From an uncultured Clostridia bacterium (GTDB lineage Bacteria; Bacillota; Clostridia; Oscillospirales; Ruminococcaceae), in contig CANCXY010000002.1 in the NCBI GenBank assembly GCA_947381875.1, positions 1 through 51,015 of the forward strand: 51,015 nt of DNA. The letters run 5' to 3'. Shown in pieces: positions 40,137 through 47,922 of this stretch. How positions within the stretch are numbered: position 1 is the stretch's first letter; each line of letters opens with the position of its first letter. The translations under genes and the position numbers were made by a program. A model generated the notes under the pieces. The model did not search any database, had not been told where the DNA came from, and saw nothing but the letters and a program-made list of their open reading frames with translations.

Positions 40137-42125
40137 TCACGGCCGCCCCTCCTGCAAAACGAAATGGCCGGGGCTTGCCTCTATCCATGCGCCCCCCGGC
40201 GAAAGCGCTTCCCCCTCAAACGCTGTCAGCCTGCGCGCCCGTTCCCGAAGCGGGTCCGGGATGGGGATGGCCGACAACAGCGCCTTTGTGTACGGGTGCA
40301 GCGGCGCGCCAAACAGTTCCTGTACAGGCGCGGCCTCCACCAGCCGGCCCTGATACATCACGCCCACCCGGTCGCAGAGGAATTCCACCATCGCCAGATC
40401 ATGGGCAATGAACAGGAAGGAAAACCCATGCTCCCGCTGCAAATGCCGGAACAGGTTGACAATCTGCGCCTGGATGGACACATCTAAGGACGCGACCGGC
40501 TCGTCCGCCACCAGCAGCGCCGGTTCCATAGACAGCGCACGGGCGATCGCCACCCGCTGCCGCTGCCCGCCGGACAGCTCCGGGGGATATTTGTCTAAAT
40601 ACCCCGCGTCCAACCCGACATACTTCATCTGAAATTCCGCCTCCGCCCGGTGCGACCCCCTGAGCGGCGTGATGCGCTGGATCTTCATTGGCTCGGCAAT
40701 GATCTCCGCCGCCGTCATACGCGGATCAAGGCTGGAATGGGAGTCCTGAAAAATCATCTGACGGGCGGTTTGCAGCATGCGGCGGTTTTTTCGGAATACA
40801 TGGGGATTGCAGATATCCAGCCCCCTGTACAGGATGCGTCCGCTGTAAGGGCGGTACAGGTTCATGATGCACCGCGCCACGGTCGATTTCCCGGAGCCGG
40901 ATTCCCCCACCAGGCCGAAAATCTCCCCCCGGAAGATTTGAAACGACACGTCGTCCACCGCTTTGACGGCAAGTTTTTTCGTCACGGGGAAAATATGGGT
41001 CAAATGCTGTACGTCTAACAGGATTTCACGCGCCGTCCCGCCGCCCCCTTCCGGCGGCGGGGTTTCCGGGCGCGCCTGCGCCATGGAGATATTTTCCATG
41101 TGTTCCCCTTGCCCGTAAAGCGGGGGCACGCACGGAAACTGTTTGGGTTCCGGCGCGCGCTTATCTAAAAGCCAGGTCGCCGCATGGTGGGTATCGGTGA
41201 TGGGGAACAGGGGCGGGGCCTCCTCGTAGTCGATCGCCAGCGCGCAGGGGTTGCGGCAGGCGAATGCGTCCCCTTTGGGGGGATGAATCAGCGTGGGGGG
41301 CATGCCGGGGATCGCGGGCAGGCTGTCCCGGCCTTTGCACCGCACCGGGAGCGCCCGCAGCAGGCCCTGTGTGTAGGGGTGCCGGGGATCGTAAAAAATT
41401 TCCTCCGCCGTGCCGGTCTCCACAATTTTCCCCGCGTACATCACCGCCACCCGGTCGGCCACACGCGCCACCACCCCCAGGTCGTGGGTAACGAACACCG
41501 TCGCCGTCTTCCGCTTCTGCTGGATGTCCCGCAGCAGGTCCAATATCTGGGCCTGGATTGTCACGTCCAGCGCGGTGGTCGGCTCGTCGGCAAACAGGAT
41601 GGCCGGGTCCCCGGCCAGGGCGACCGCCAGTACCGCCCGCTGGCGCATCCCGCCGGAAAAATGGCAGGGATATAGTGTCATCCGCTCCTCCGGTCGGTCC
41701 ATGCCCACAAGGGCCATCAGCGCCGCCACCCGTTCCCGCAAAGCGGCGCGGCCGATATGCGGCTGATGCACCCGCACCGCCTCCCCAATCTGCGCGCCGA
41801 TCGTCATGGTGGGGTTGAGGGAGGTCATGGGGTCCTGAAACACCATAGAGAACAGGCTGCCCCGCAGGCGGCGCATATCCTGTTCCCGGTAATGGGTGAT
41901 TTCCGTGCCGCGCACAGCAATGCTGCCGGATTTGATTTTGGCCGTCTGGGGGAGCAGCTTCAAAATGCTCCGGCACAGCGCGCTTTTCCCGCAGCCGGAC
42001 TCCCCCACAATCGCCAGCACTTCCCCTTCCTGTAACGAGAAGCTCACATCCCGCACGGCCTGCACTTCGCCCGACGGGGTAAAAAAGCTGACGGACAGGT
42101 TTTTCACTTCCAACAATCCCGGCAT
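40137..42125 (-). CDS. Fused two-domain ATPase of the peptide importer (DppD-DppF)
   Basis: 662 aa containing two complete ABC ATPases that are normally separate proteins. Half 1 (1-325): Walker A GESGCGKS 41-48, signature HFSGGM, Walker B ILFADEP 176-182, H214, and the DppD-type C-terminal Cys region (C290, C294). Half 2 (366-662): Walker A GESGSGKS 407-414, LSGGQRQRV, LLVADEP and FIAHDL. The linker (about 329-348, PCVPPLYGQGEHMENIS) is encoded by a diverged family B copy. An ATG at 41099 in that linker has AAGGGG upstream, so a separate DppF could also be started. ATG 42125 follows GGGAGG. Confidence 0.88.
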   Translation of the reverse strand: MPGLLEVKNLSVSFFTPSGEVQAVRDVSFSLQEGEVLAIVGESGCGKSALCRSILKLLPQTAKIKSGSIAVRGTEITHYREQDMRRLRGSLFSMVFQDPMTSLNPTMTIGAQIGEAVRVHQPHIGRAALRERVAALMALVGMDRPEERMTLYPCHFSGGMRQRAVLAVALAGDPAILFADEPTTALDVTIQAQILDLLRDIQQKRKTATVFVTHDLGVVARVADRVAVMYAGKIVETGTAEEIFYDPRHPYTQGLLRALPVRCKGRDSLPAIPGMPPTLIHPPKGDAFACRNPCALAIDYEEAPPLFPITDTHHAATWLLDKRAPEPKQFPCVPPLYGQGEHMENISMAQARPETPPPEGGGGTAREILLDVQHLTHIFPVTKKLAVKAVDDVSFQIFRGEIFGLVGESGSGKSTVARCIMNLYRPYSGRILYRGLDICNPHVFRKNRRMLQTARQMIFQDSHSSLDPRMTAAEIIAEPMKIQRITPLRGSHRAEAEFQMKYVGLDAGYLDKYPPELSGGQRQRVAIARALSMEPALLVADEPVASLDVSIQAQIVNLFRHLQREHGFSFLFIAHDLAMVEFLCDRVGVMYQGRLVEAAPVQELFGAPLHPYTKALLSAIPIPDPLRERARRLTAFEGEALSPGGAWIEASPGHFVLQEGRP
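41099..41134. repeat. Family B palindrome, diverged copy B11, inside a coding frame
   Basis: On the minus strand TTTCCGTGCGTGCCCCCGC, TTTA, CGGGCAAGGGGAACACAT, then GGAAAATATCTCC, as in copies B1 and B8. Stem pairing is weaker than elsewhere. It joins the two ATPase domains. Confidence 0.65.
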
Positions 42126-42159
42126 GGCCGACCTCCCGGATACAGGCGCGGGGCGCTGC

Positions 42160-42250
42160 GAGCGTATCCAAACGGGGTGTTTTCGTGTATTTCCCCCGCC
42201 CTGCGGGCGGGGGAAATACACGGCAATACATCCCCGACGTGGACACTCCC
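42160..42250. repeat. Family B palindrome, copy B12
   Basis: Perfect 17-bp stem GTGTATTTCCCCCGCCC / GGGCGGGGGAAATACAC (42185-42221) and the canonical right end ACGTGGACACTCCC. Between the binding-protein and ATPase genes. Confidence 0.9.
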
Positions 42251-42277
42251 AAACGCTCTCACGCCTGTATGTTTGTG

Positions 42278-43855
42278 TTATTGTGCGATGCTCCATTCAT
42301 GGACGTTCCAGAAAATGCCCACGCCGTGATGCCCCATCACGGTATCGGCGGCGATGCCCTGCACCGTGGACTTCGCCACATAGTTGGCGTCGATATAGCA
42401 GATAAAGGCATAGGGCGGGTCGCTGGCAAGCGCCTCCTGGAACAGGCCGTAATATTCCTGGCGGACGGCGGGGTCGTCGGACTGGCGGGCCAATGTCAGG
42501 TACTCGTCTACTTTCGCGTTGGAGTAGCCGTTGTAGTTGGCCCCTTTGTCCGTGCCGAAGACCTTATAGGTGTGATCGTCCGCGTCAAAGGGGCTGCCCC
42601 AGCCGATCAGCCCGGCCATCTGGCCGCCCCAGTCGATCTGGGCGGGGAGTTCCACCGTACAGTGGATGCCCGCTTCCCGTATCTGCTGGGCGGCAGCCTG
42701 GGCAATGTCGATGCGGTCCTGCTCGCCGGGCATTACGCTGATTGTAAAGCCGATCTCCTCGCCGTCCCGCTCATAAAATCCGTTCGGCCCCATCGTGCAG
42801 CCCGCCGCCTCCAAAATCTCTTTTGCTTTGGCGGGGTCATAGTCGTAATGTTCTACGTCGGCGTTGTTGTAGATATTGCGCTGAAGGGGGCCATAGGCGG
42901 GCATGCCCTGGCCCAACAGCACGGAGTCGATAATGGCCTGGCGGTCGATGGCATAGCACACGGCGGGGATGATGTCTTTGTTGGCTGTCCAGTAATCGTT
43001 CCAGAAATTGAACAGGACGCCCCGGTAGTCGGCGGTCGTCATATCATAGCAGGTGAAGCCGTCCCGGTTTGCGAAGGTTTGGGCGTTGCGGGGGTCCAGC
43101 AGGACGAGGTCCATCTCGCCGGATTCCATCTGGAGGGCCTGGGCGTTGTCGTCCGCGACGATCTTGAAAATCACGCGGTCGATCCTGGGGCAGCCGAGAT
43201 AATAGTCCTCGTTTTTCTCCATCACAATGGACTGGCCCACGTCCCAGCTCTCTAACTTATAAGGGCCGGTGCCGACGGGGGCGCGGAAGAAGCTGGATTC
43301 CTGCATGTTTTCGCCCTTCAGCAGATGTTCGGGCAGGATGGGCATTGTCATGTACTCCAAAAAGGCCACATTGGGGGCGGAGAGGCGGAAGGAAACGGTC
43401 TTTTCGTCTATTACGGTGATCTCCTCCACGTCCTCATAATTGGGGGCGTTCTCCGCGCCGTTTTCGGGGTCCATGATGGCCTCAATGGTAAACCTTACGT
43501 CATCGGCGGTGAAGGGCTGGCCGTCGTGCCATTTTATGCCGTCGCGGATATGGAAGGTATAGGTGGCGGTATCCGCGTCGTACTCCCAGGTTTCCGCCAA
43601 GCCGGGGATAATCTGATTTTCGCCGTCGTGGGCGGTCAGGCCGTTGAACAGCAGGAGGTTGATTTCGCAGTGTTCGTCCAGGGCGGGATTGATGCGGGTG
43701 TAGTCGGCGCTGCCGTAGACAAGGGTGGTGGGGGCGGCGGTGCCCGCCGGCGCGCGGGAATCGTCAGGCTGGCTGGACGCGTCTGACGGCATGCCGCAGG
43801 CGGACAGGGAGAGCGCAATGGACAGCGCGAGCAGAAGGGGAAGGATTTTTTTCAT
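42278..43855 (-). CDS. Peptide/nickel ABC importer substrate-binding lipoprotein (SBP family 5)
   Basis: A 525-aa lipoprotein with signal MKKILPLLLALSIALSLSAC (lipid-modified C20), a Ser/Asp/Pro linker, then the SBP_bac_5 domain: LAETWEYDADTATYTFHIRD and GIKWHDGQPFTADDVRFTIE are diagnostic, and GTGPYKLESWDVG follows. It captures peptides, nickel complexes or similar ligands outside the membrane and delivers them to the permeases downstream. GGAGGAATACC precedes ATG 43855. Its leader carries a promoter, a structured region and an attenuator-like terminator. Confidence 0.92.
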   Translation of the reverse strand: MKKILPLLLALSIALSLSACGMPSDASSQPDDSRAPAGTAAPTTLVYGSADYTRINPALDEHCEINLLLFNGLTAHDGENQIIPGLAETWEYDADTATYTFHIRDGIKWHDGQPFTADDVRFTIEAIMDPENGAENAPNYEDVEEITVIDEKTVSFRLSAPNVAFLEYMTMPILPEHLLKGENMQESSFFRAPVGTGPYKLESWDVGQSIVMEKNEDYYLGCPRIDRVIFKIVADDNAQALQMESGEMDLVLLDPRNAQTFANRDGFTCYDMTTADYRGVLFNFWNDYWTANKDIIPAVCYAIDRQAIIDSVLLGQGMPAYGPLQRNIYNNADVEHYDYDPAKAKEILEAAGCTMGPNGFYERDGEEIGFTISVMPGEQDRIDIAQAAAQQIREAGIHCTVELPAQIDWGGQMAGLIGWGSPFDADDHTYKVFGTDKGANYNGYSNAKVDEYLTLARQSDDPAVRQEYYGLFQEALASDPPYAFICYIDANYVAKSTVQGIAADTVMGHHGVGIFWNVHEWSIAQ

Positions 43856-43889
43856 GGTATTCCTCCAATATTCCGGGTAAAATGGGCGC

Positions 43890-43927
43890 AAAAAGGCATA
43901 CGGCCTTCCTTCGGAAAGGCCGTATGC
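43890..43927 (-). terminator. Leader terminator upstream of the importer operon
   Basis: On the minus strand GCATACGGCCTT..AAGGCCGTATGC followed by CTTTTTG, 35 bases before the binding-protein start. Its first arm (GCATAC) can alternatively pair with GTATGC just upstream (43935-43940), giving a mutually exclusive anti-terminator hairpin. Confidence 0.78.
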
Positions 43928-44017
43928 TTTCATAGCATACTATATAAAAATAGCGCGGGCTGGCGGGAAATCAGGCGCTTCAGCACCTTTCAGGCCGCTT
44001 CATGCGGGCTGGTTACA
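43928..44017 (-). promoter_or_regulatory. Structured leader, candidate riboswitch or attenuator
   Basis: Between promoter and terminator the minus strand holds compact GC-rich hairpins, CCGC-ATGAA-GCGG and AGGTGC-TGAA-GCGCCT, and a direct repeat CCAGCCCGC, before a T-rich stretch. The order promoter, folded leader, anti-terminator, terminator, gene is that of a transcriptional riboswitch. I do not recognise a known class. Confidence 0.5.
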
Positions 44018-44023
44018 GGGGAG

Positions 44024-44052
44024 AGTGTATCAAAATGGAGGGAATTTGTCAA
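44024..44052 (-). promoter_or_regulatory. Promoter of the importer operon
   Basis: Minus strand TTGACA (44047-44052), 17-base spacer, TACACT (44024-44029). Confidence 0.75.
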
Positions 44053-44143
44053 GTATTTTCGTGCGGATATTCCTGTCAAACACCCTATGTTTATTTGCCA
44101 TCGTTTTGAAAACGCGTCGCAGGGCGAAATTTTTCTGTTGCCC

Positions 44144-44172
44144 TTGCTTTTTTGTCATCTGTTTGCTATAAT
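44144..44172 (+). promoter_or_regulatory. Promoter of argR
   Basis: TTGCTT (44144-44149), 17 bases, TATAAT (44167-44172); a second TATAAT follows at about 44190. The leader to argR is about 150 bases with a TGTCCG/CGGACA hairpin. No clear ARG box was seen. Confidence 0.65.
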
Positions 44173-44325
44173 AAGCCATAGATAAACCCTATAATGCGAT
44201 TCTTGTCGGAATGCAAAGTGTCCGCCAGAGACGGACAATCTGTATGCTTTGAGGAGCCGCATTTTTCTTTTGCGGAATTTCCCCGCACCACCGCGGGGCG
44301 GCGGACAGGGAGAGGGGAGAGAGAC

Positions 44326-44781
44326 ATGATGATGGGACGGCGGGAGCTGATCCGAAAGATCATCACCGAACAGACGATAGAAAAGCAGAGCCAGTTGATG
44401 GAAGCGCTGGCGGCGTATGGCGTACAGTGTACCCAGGCGACGCTTTCGCGGGACATCAAGGCCATGAACATCATCAAGCAGAGCGGCCCGGTGGGGCACT
44501 ACCGCTATGTACTCGCGACCCCTTCAGACGAGAGCGTGCGGCAGAAGCTGAAGGCGATTCTGCGGGAGAGTGTGGAGTCGGTGGACTGCGCGCAGAACAT
44601 CATCGTGGTAAAAACGCTGCCGGGCCTGGCGATGGCGGCGGGGGCGGCGTTCGACGGCATGCACATCACCCCTCTGGTAGGCACACTGGCGGGCGACAAT
44701 ACCGTCTTCTTAGCCATGCGCGACACGGAAAGCGCGCGCGGCTTCTACCGCGACATTGAAAAGATCATCTACGACGACTGA
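44326..44781 (+). CDS. argR: Arginine repressor ArgR
   Basis: A 151-aa regulator. The N-terminal winged helix (RRELIRKIITEQTIEKQSQL, then QCTQATLSRDIKAMNIIK) binds ARG boxes, and the C-terminal domain (QNIIVVKTLPGLAMAAGAAF, VGTLAGDNTVFLAMRD) makes the arginine-binding hexamer. ATG 44326 follows GGGGAGAGAG; ATG codons at 44329 and 44332 are alternatives. It lies directly before argS and divergent from the importer operon, so it may regulate either (inference). Confidence 0.93.
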   Translation: MMMGRRELIRKIITEQTIEKQSQLMEALAAYGVQCTQATLSRDIKAMNIIKQSGPVGHYRYVLATPSDESVRQKLKAILRESVESVDCAQNIIVVKTLPGLAMAAGAAFDGMHITPLVGTLAGDNTVFLAMRDTESARGFYRDIEKIIYDD

Positions 44782-44820
44782 AAACGTCCGGGCAAAACGC
44801 AGTTTTGCCCATGTAAAAGT

Positions 44821-44988
44821 TTCGCCGGCCTTTCCACTGCGCCCGCAGGCGCGTCCAGCGAGCAACCGCCGCGCAGCGGCGGCTCTTAGCGAGTCGGAAA
44901 GGCCGCGGAGGATTCCAAAGGGGGCGGCGCCCCCTTTGGCGGAGTCCAGAGGCGGAGCCTCTGGGCAGGTCCGGGCGGCAGCCCGGCC
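44821..44988 (+). repeat. Family A stacked-hairpin element, copy A9
   Basis: Outer CGGCCTTTCC/GGAAAGGCCG arms enclose a GCCGCCGCGCAGCGGCGGC hairpin, followed by CCAAAGGGGGC..GCCCCCTTTGG, CCAGAGGC..GCCTCTGG and CCGGGCGGCAGCCCGG. It ends 17 bases before the argS start. Confidence 0.82.
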
Positions 44989-45005
44989 AGGAAGGGGTAA
45001 GAGGA

Positions 45006-46667
45006 ATGAGCGATTTTGAGCAGAAAATTTTTGCCGCTGTGCAGCAGGCGATCGGGGAGGAATACGGCATAGAGGCGGACAGCGGGGTCATTGTGGTGGA
45101 GACGCCGCCGGACCCGAAGATGGGCGATTACGCGGTGAGCGCGGCGATGCGCCTCGCAAAGACGCTGCGCAAAAACCCGATGGTGATCGCCGAGGCTTTG
45201 GCGGCGCGCCTGGCGGAGACGTTCCCGGAAGCCGAGAGCGTCACGGCGGCGCGGCCGGGGTTTATCAATTTCAAACTGAAATCCAGCGCACTGGCATCGC
45301 TCATCAACACGGTACTGGACGCGGGCGCGGACTACGGCAAAAACAATTCCGGCCAGGGCCGCCGGGTGCTGGTGGAATGGGTGTCGGTGAACCCCACGGG
45401 CGAGCTGCACTGCGGGCATGCCCGCAACGCCGCCTGGGGCGATTGCATCTGCCGCCTGATGGAGGCCAGCGGGTACGACGTGCTGCGCGAATACTACGTC
45501 AACGACGCGGGCAACCAGATTGTGATGCTGGGGGAATCGCTCATCTCGCGCTATTTCGAGCATTTCGGCAAGGACTACCCCCTGCCGGAAAACGGCTACC
45601 ACGCCGAGGACGTGCGCGCGATTGCCGAAGAAATTGCCGCGGCGGACGGCGATAAATGGCTCACCGCCGACCCCGGCGAGCGGCTGTCCTACTTCATGGA
45701 GGAGGGCAAGCAGCGCGAGCTTGCCAAGATCGAACGCGACCTGCAATTCTTCCGGGTCCGCATGGATTCCTGGATGCACGAGACCTTCTTTTATGCCGAC
45801 GATAAAAAGCGCATCCGCGCCTGCCTGGACGAGATGCGCGCGCGCGGGCTGCTCTACGAACAGGACGGCGCGCTCTGGTTCCGCAGCACCGATTTCGGCG
45901 ACGATAAGGACCGCGTACTGCAAAAGAGCGACGGCACCCTGGCCTACATCACGCCCGATATCGCGAACCATATGTACAAGGTCGAGCGCGGATACCCGGA
46001 GCTGGTCGACCTGTGGGGCGCGGACCACCACTCCTATGTCACCCGTATGCGCGCCGCGCTCACGGCCCTGGGCTGCCCGAAGGACACCTTACAGGTCGAC
46101 CTGATCCAGATGGTGCGCATGATGGAAAACGGCGAGGAAGTGAAGATGAGCAAGCGCACGGGCAACGCCGTGACTTTGCGGGAGGTGTGCGAGGATATCG
46201 GCGTGGACGCCGCGCGGTGGTTCTTTGTGAGCAAGGACGTGGCCTCGCATATGGATTTCGACCTCGGCCTCGCGCGCAGCCAGACCAGCGACAACCCCGT
46301 CTTTTACGCCCAATACGCCTATTCGCGCATGCGTTCCATCCTGGCAAAGCCCGAACTGCCCCCCTTCCATCGGGAGGAGAGCTATGACCGCCTGACAGAC
46401 GAAAAGGAACTGCGCCTGTTAAAGCTGATTGGCGAATTCCCCGCCGAGGTGGCAAACGACGCCGCCCAGCGCCGCCCCAACCAGATGACAGACTATATCC
46501 TCTCTCTCGTGCGGCTCTATCACAGCTACTACAACCAGACCTATGTCATCAACCCCGACGACCCCGCCCTGACGAACCAGCGCGTCGGGCTTGTGAAAGC
46601 GCTGATGATCACGCTGAAAAACGCGCTGAACCTGATTGGCGTGGAAGCCCCCGAAACGCGGATGTGA
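45006..46667 (+). CDS. argS: Arginyl-tRNA synthetase
   Basis: A 553-aa class I synthetase that charges tRNA-Arg. The N-terminal Add-1 domain (to about 110) ends in GFINFKL. The HIGH motif is PTGELHCGHARNA, the KMSKS motif EVKMSKRTGNAV, and the C-terminal DALR anticodon-binding domain ends LNLIGVEAPETRM. ATG 45006 follows AAGGGGTAAGAGGA, right after copy A9. Position behind argR suggests a shared transcript. Confidence 0.95.
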   Translation: MSDFEQKIFAAVQQAIGEEYGIEADSGVIVVETPPDPKMGDYAVSAAMRLAKTLRKNPMVIAEALAARLAETFPEAESVTAARPGFINFKLKSSALASLINTVLDAGADYGKNNSGQGRRVLVEWVSVNPTGELHCGHARNAAWGDCICRLMEASGYDVLREYYVNDAGNQIVMLGESLISRYFEHFGKDYPLPENGYHAEDVRAIAEEIAAADGDKWLTADPGERLSYFMEEGKQRELAKIERDLQFFRVRMDSWMHETFFYADDKKRIRACLDEMRARGLLYEQDGALWFRSTDFGDDKDRVLQKSDGTLAYITPDIANHMYKVERGYPELVDLWGADHHSYVTRMRAALTALGCPKDTLQVDLIQMVRMMENGEEVKMSKRTGNAVTLREVCEDIGVDAARWFFVSKDVASHMDFDLGLARSQTSDNPVFYAQYAYSRMRSILAKPELPPFHREESYDRLTDEKELRLLKLIGEFPAEVANDAAQRRPNQMTDYILSLVRLYHSYYNQTYVINPDDPALTNQRVGLVKALMITLKNALNLIGVEAPETRM

Positions 46668-46689
46668 TGGTATCCCTAACCGCGAAATC

Positions 46690-46803
46690 AGCAATTTAAG
46701 TAAGAGCCTCGGAGCCCCCTGTTTTTCTCCCACAAAGTCGATCTCCTTCGTCCCCACACGCCCGACGCAGACCCTGTACCCCGCCGCAGCAGTTCCAGAC
46801 CCA
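46690..46803 (-). pseudogene. Relic of a DUF4143/AAA_14 ATPase gene
   Basis: Minus strand reads LELLRRG, then after a one-base shift YRVCVGRVGTKEIDFVGEKQ. KEIDFV with the preceding RGY..VGK-like strand is the signature near the C-terminus of AAA_14/DUF4143 proteins. No other part of the gene remains, and there is a frameshift. Confidence 0.6.
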
Positions 46804-46857
46804 TAGAAAATCGAATATTTACCCGATGTCGATCATGATCCCGCCCCAATATCCATA

Positions 46858-46886
46858 TTGACGCGGCAGCGGAATTCGGCTATAAT
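46858..46886 (+). promoter_or_regulatory. Promoter of the HAD-family gene
   Basis: TTGACG (46858-46863), 17-base spacer, TATAAT (46881-46886), 42 bases before the start codon. Confidence 0.8.
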
Positions 46887-46928
46887 AACCAACAGGAATA
46901 TATTTCCAGACAGGAAGGAGCATGGCAC

Positions 46929-47741
46929 ATGGCGAGCATGCAGGAGAACAAGCACCTTGCAAAGGCCATCGGCGTGGACATGGACGATTTGCCCGATGAA
47001 ATACGGGAATCCCTTTTTGGCAAGGTAAACAAAAAGCTGCAGGACGAAAAATCTGACCGCGAGGCGTTCAAGGCCGCGCTGGAACGCTGTTCCGACAGCG
47101 ACCTGATGGCCTATGTCCCGGATGTCTACCAAAAGAACATCTATAAGATCGACTACGGGAAACTGAAAGCAAAAGGGATTACATTGATCTCCTTCGATAT
47201 CGACGACACGATCTCCGATTCCATCTGGAACAAAGTGCGGGCGAACGCACCCCTTTTGAAAATCACGATGCCCGATGACGCAAAAGAGCTGTTCAGCAGC
47301 CTGAAAGACATGGGGTTCACCGTCACGCTGCTGACAAACGCCCATACCAATGTGGCGAAGGAAGTCTGCGCGGAACTGCGGGCGGACGGGTACATCGCCA
47401 GGGCGGATAAGCCGGAGACCCGGAACTTTGAAAAGATGATGGAGACTTATCATGTGGAGCCGTCCCAGATGGCCCACGTCGGCAACAGCATGCGGGATGA
47501 TATCGCGGGCGGCAACCGGGCCGGCGTCACCACCTGCCTGGTCCGCCGGGCGGGCGTTTCCCTGAAAGCCGCAAAATTCGTCATGAAGCGCGCCGGGCTG
47601 CGCACCAAAGGCCATCTGATCCGGCAGAAGCTGCTGGAGCGGGGCCTCTGGCGCAAGCACCATAAAAACATCAAGGGCGACCAGTATTACCAGTTGGGCG
47701 AGGCGCCAAAATATCAAAACCCAACGGGACTTCCTCTGTGA
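46929..47741 (+). CDS. HAD-superfamily hydrolase
   Basis: A 270-aa protein. HAD motif I is LISFDIDDTISDS (nucleophile D90, D92), motif II TLLTNAHT, motif IV HVGNSMRDDIAGGNRAGVT. A helical N-terminal extension of about 85 residues precedes the core, and a basic tail follows (RQKLLERGLWRKHHKNIKG). Substrate unknown: a phosphatase of the phosphoglycolate/YjjG-like kind is most likely. GGAAGGAG precedes ATG 46929; an ATG at 46921 is out of frame. Own promoter and terminator, so a single-gene unit. Confidence 0.85.
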   Translation: MASMQENKHLAKAIGVDMDDLPDEIRESLFGKVNKKLQDEKSDREAFKAALERCSDSDLMAYVPDVYQKNIYKIDYGKLKAKGITLISFDIDDTISDSIWNKVRANAPLLKITMPDDAKELFSSLKDMGFTVTLLTNAHTNVAKEVCAELRADGYIARADKPETRNFEKMMETYHVEPSQMAHVGNSMRDDIAGGNRAGVTTCLVRRAGVSLKAAKFVMKRAGLRTKGHLIRQKLLERGLWRKHHKNIKGDQYYQLGEAPKYQNPTGLPL

Positions 47742-47771
47742 AATTTCGTTTCTTTCCGGTCAAATAGAAAA

Positions 47772-47812
47772 CGCAGGGTTTCGCAACCAACTATAGTGAA
47801 ACCCTGCGCTTT
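47772..47812 (+). terminator. Intrinsic terminator after HAD gene
   Basis: CGCAGGGTTTC (47772-47782) pairs with GAAACCCTGCG (47798-47808), followed by CTTTTAT; A residues on the other side allow activity in both directions. Confidence 0.9.
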
Positions 47813-47857
47813 TATGCTTTGCGCCTGATTGGGTTAGTCCAAATAATACGCTGTCAT

Positions 47858-47900
47858 TCCCCATACTATCATTCAGCTTCTGTTTCGGCACGGCCTCCGC
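47858..47900 (-). other. Partial duplicate of methylase motif-IV region
   Basis: About 40 bases match 49220-49262 in the MmeI-like gene with some changes; translated, EAVPKQKLNDSMGN against DVVPKQKLNYIMGN. It lies just beyond the 3' end of that gene, as if left from a duplicated or shuffled copy. Confidence 0.6.
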
Positions 47901-47922
47901 AAAACGCGGAGGGCAAAGCCTT

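Noticed and set aside
2722..44988. CRISPR-like array made of the recurring palindromes
   Set aside because: Copies are scattered kilobases apart in both orientations, with no regular spacers and no cas genes.
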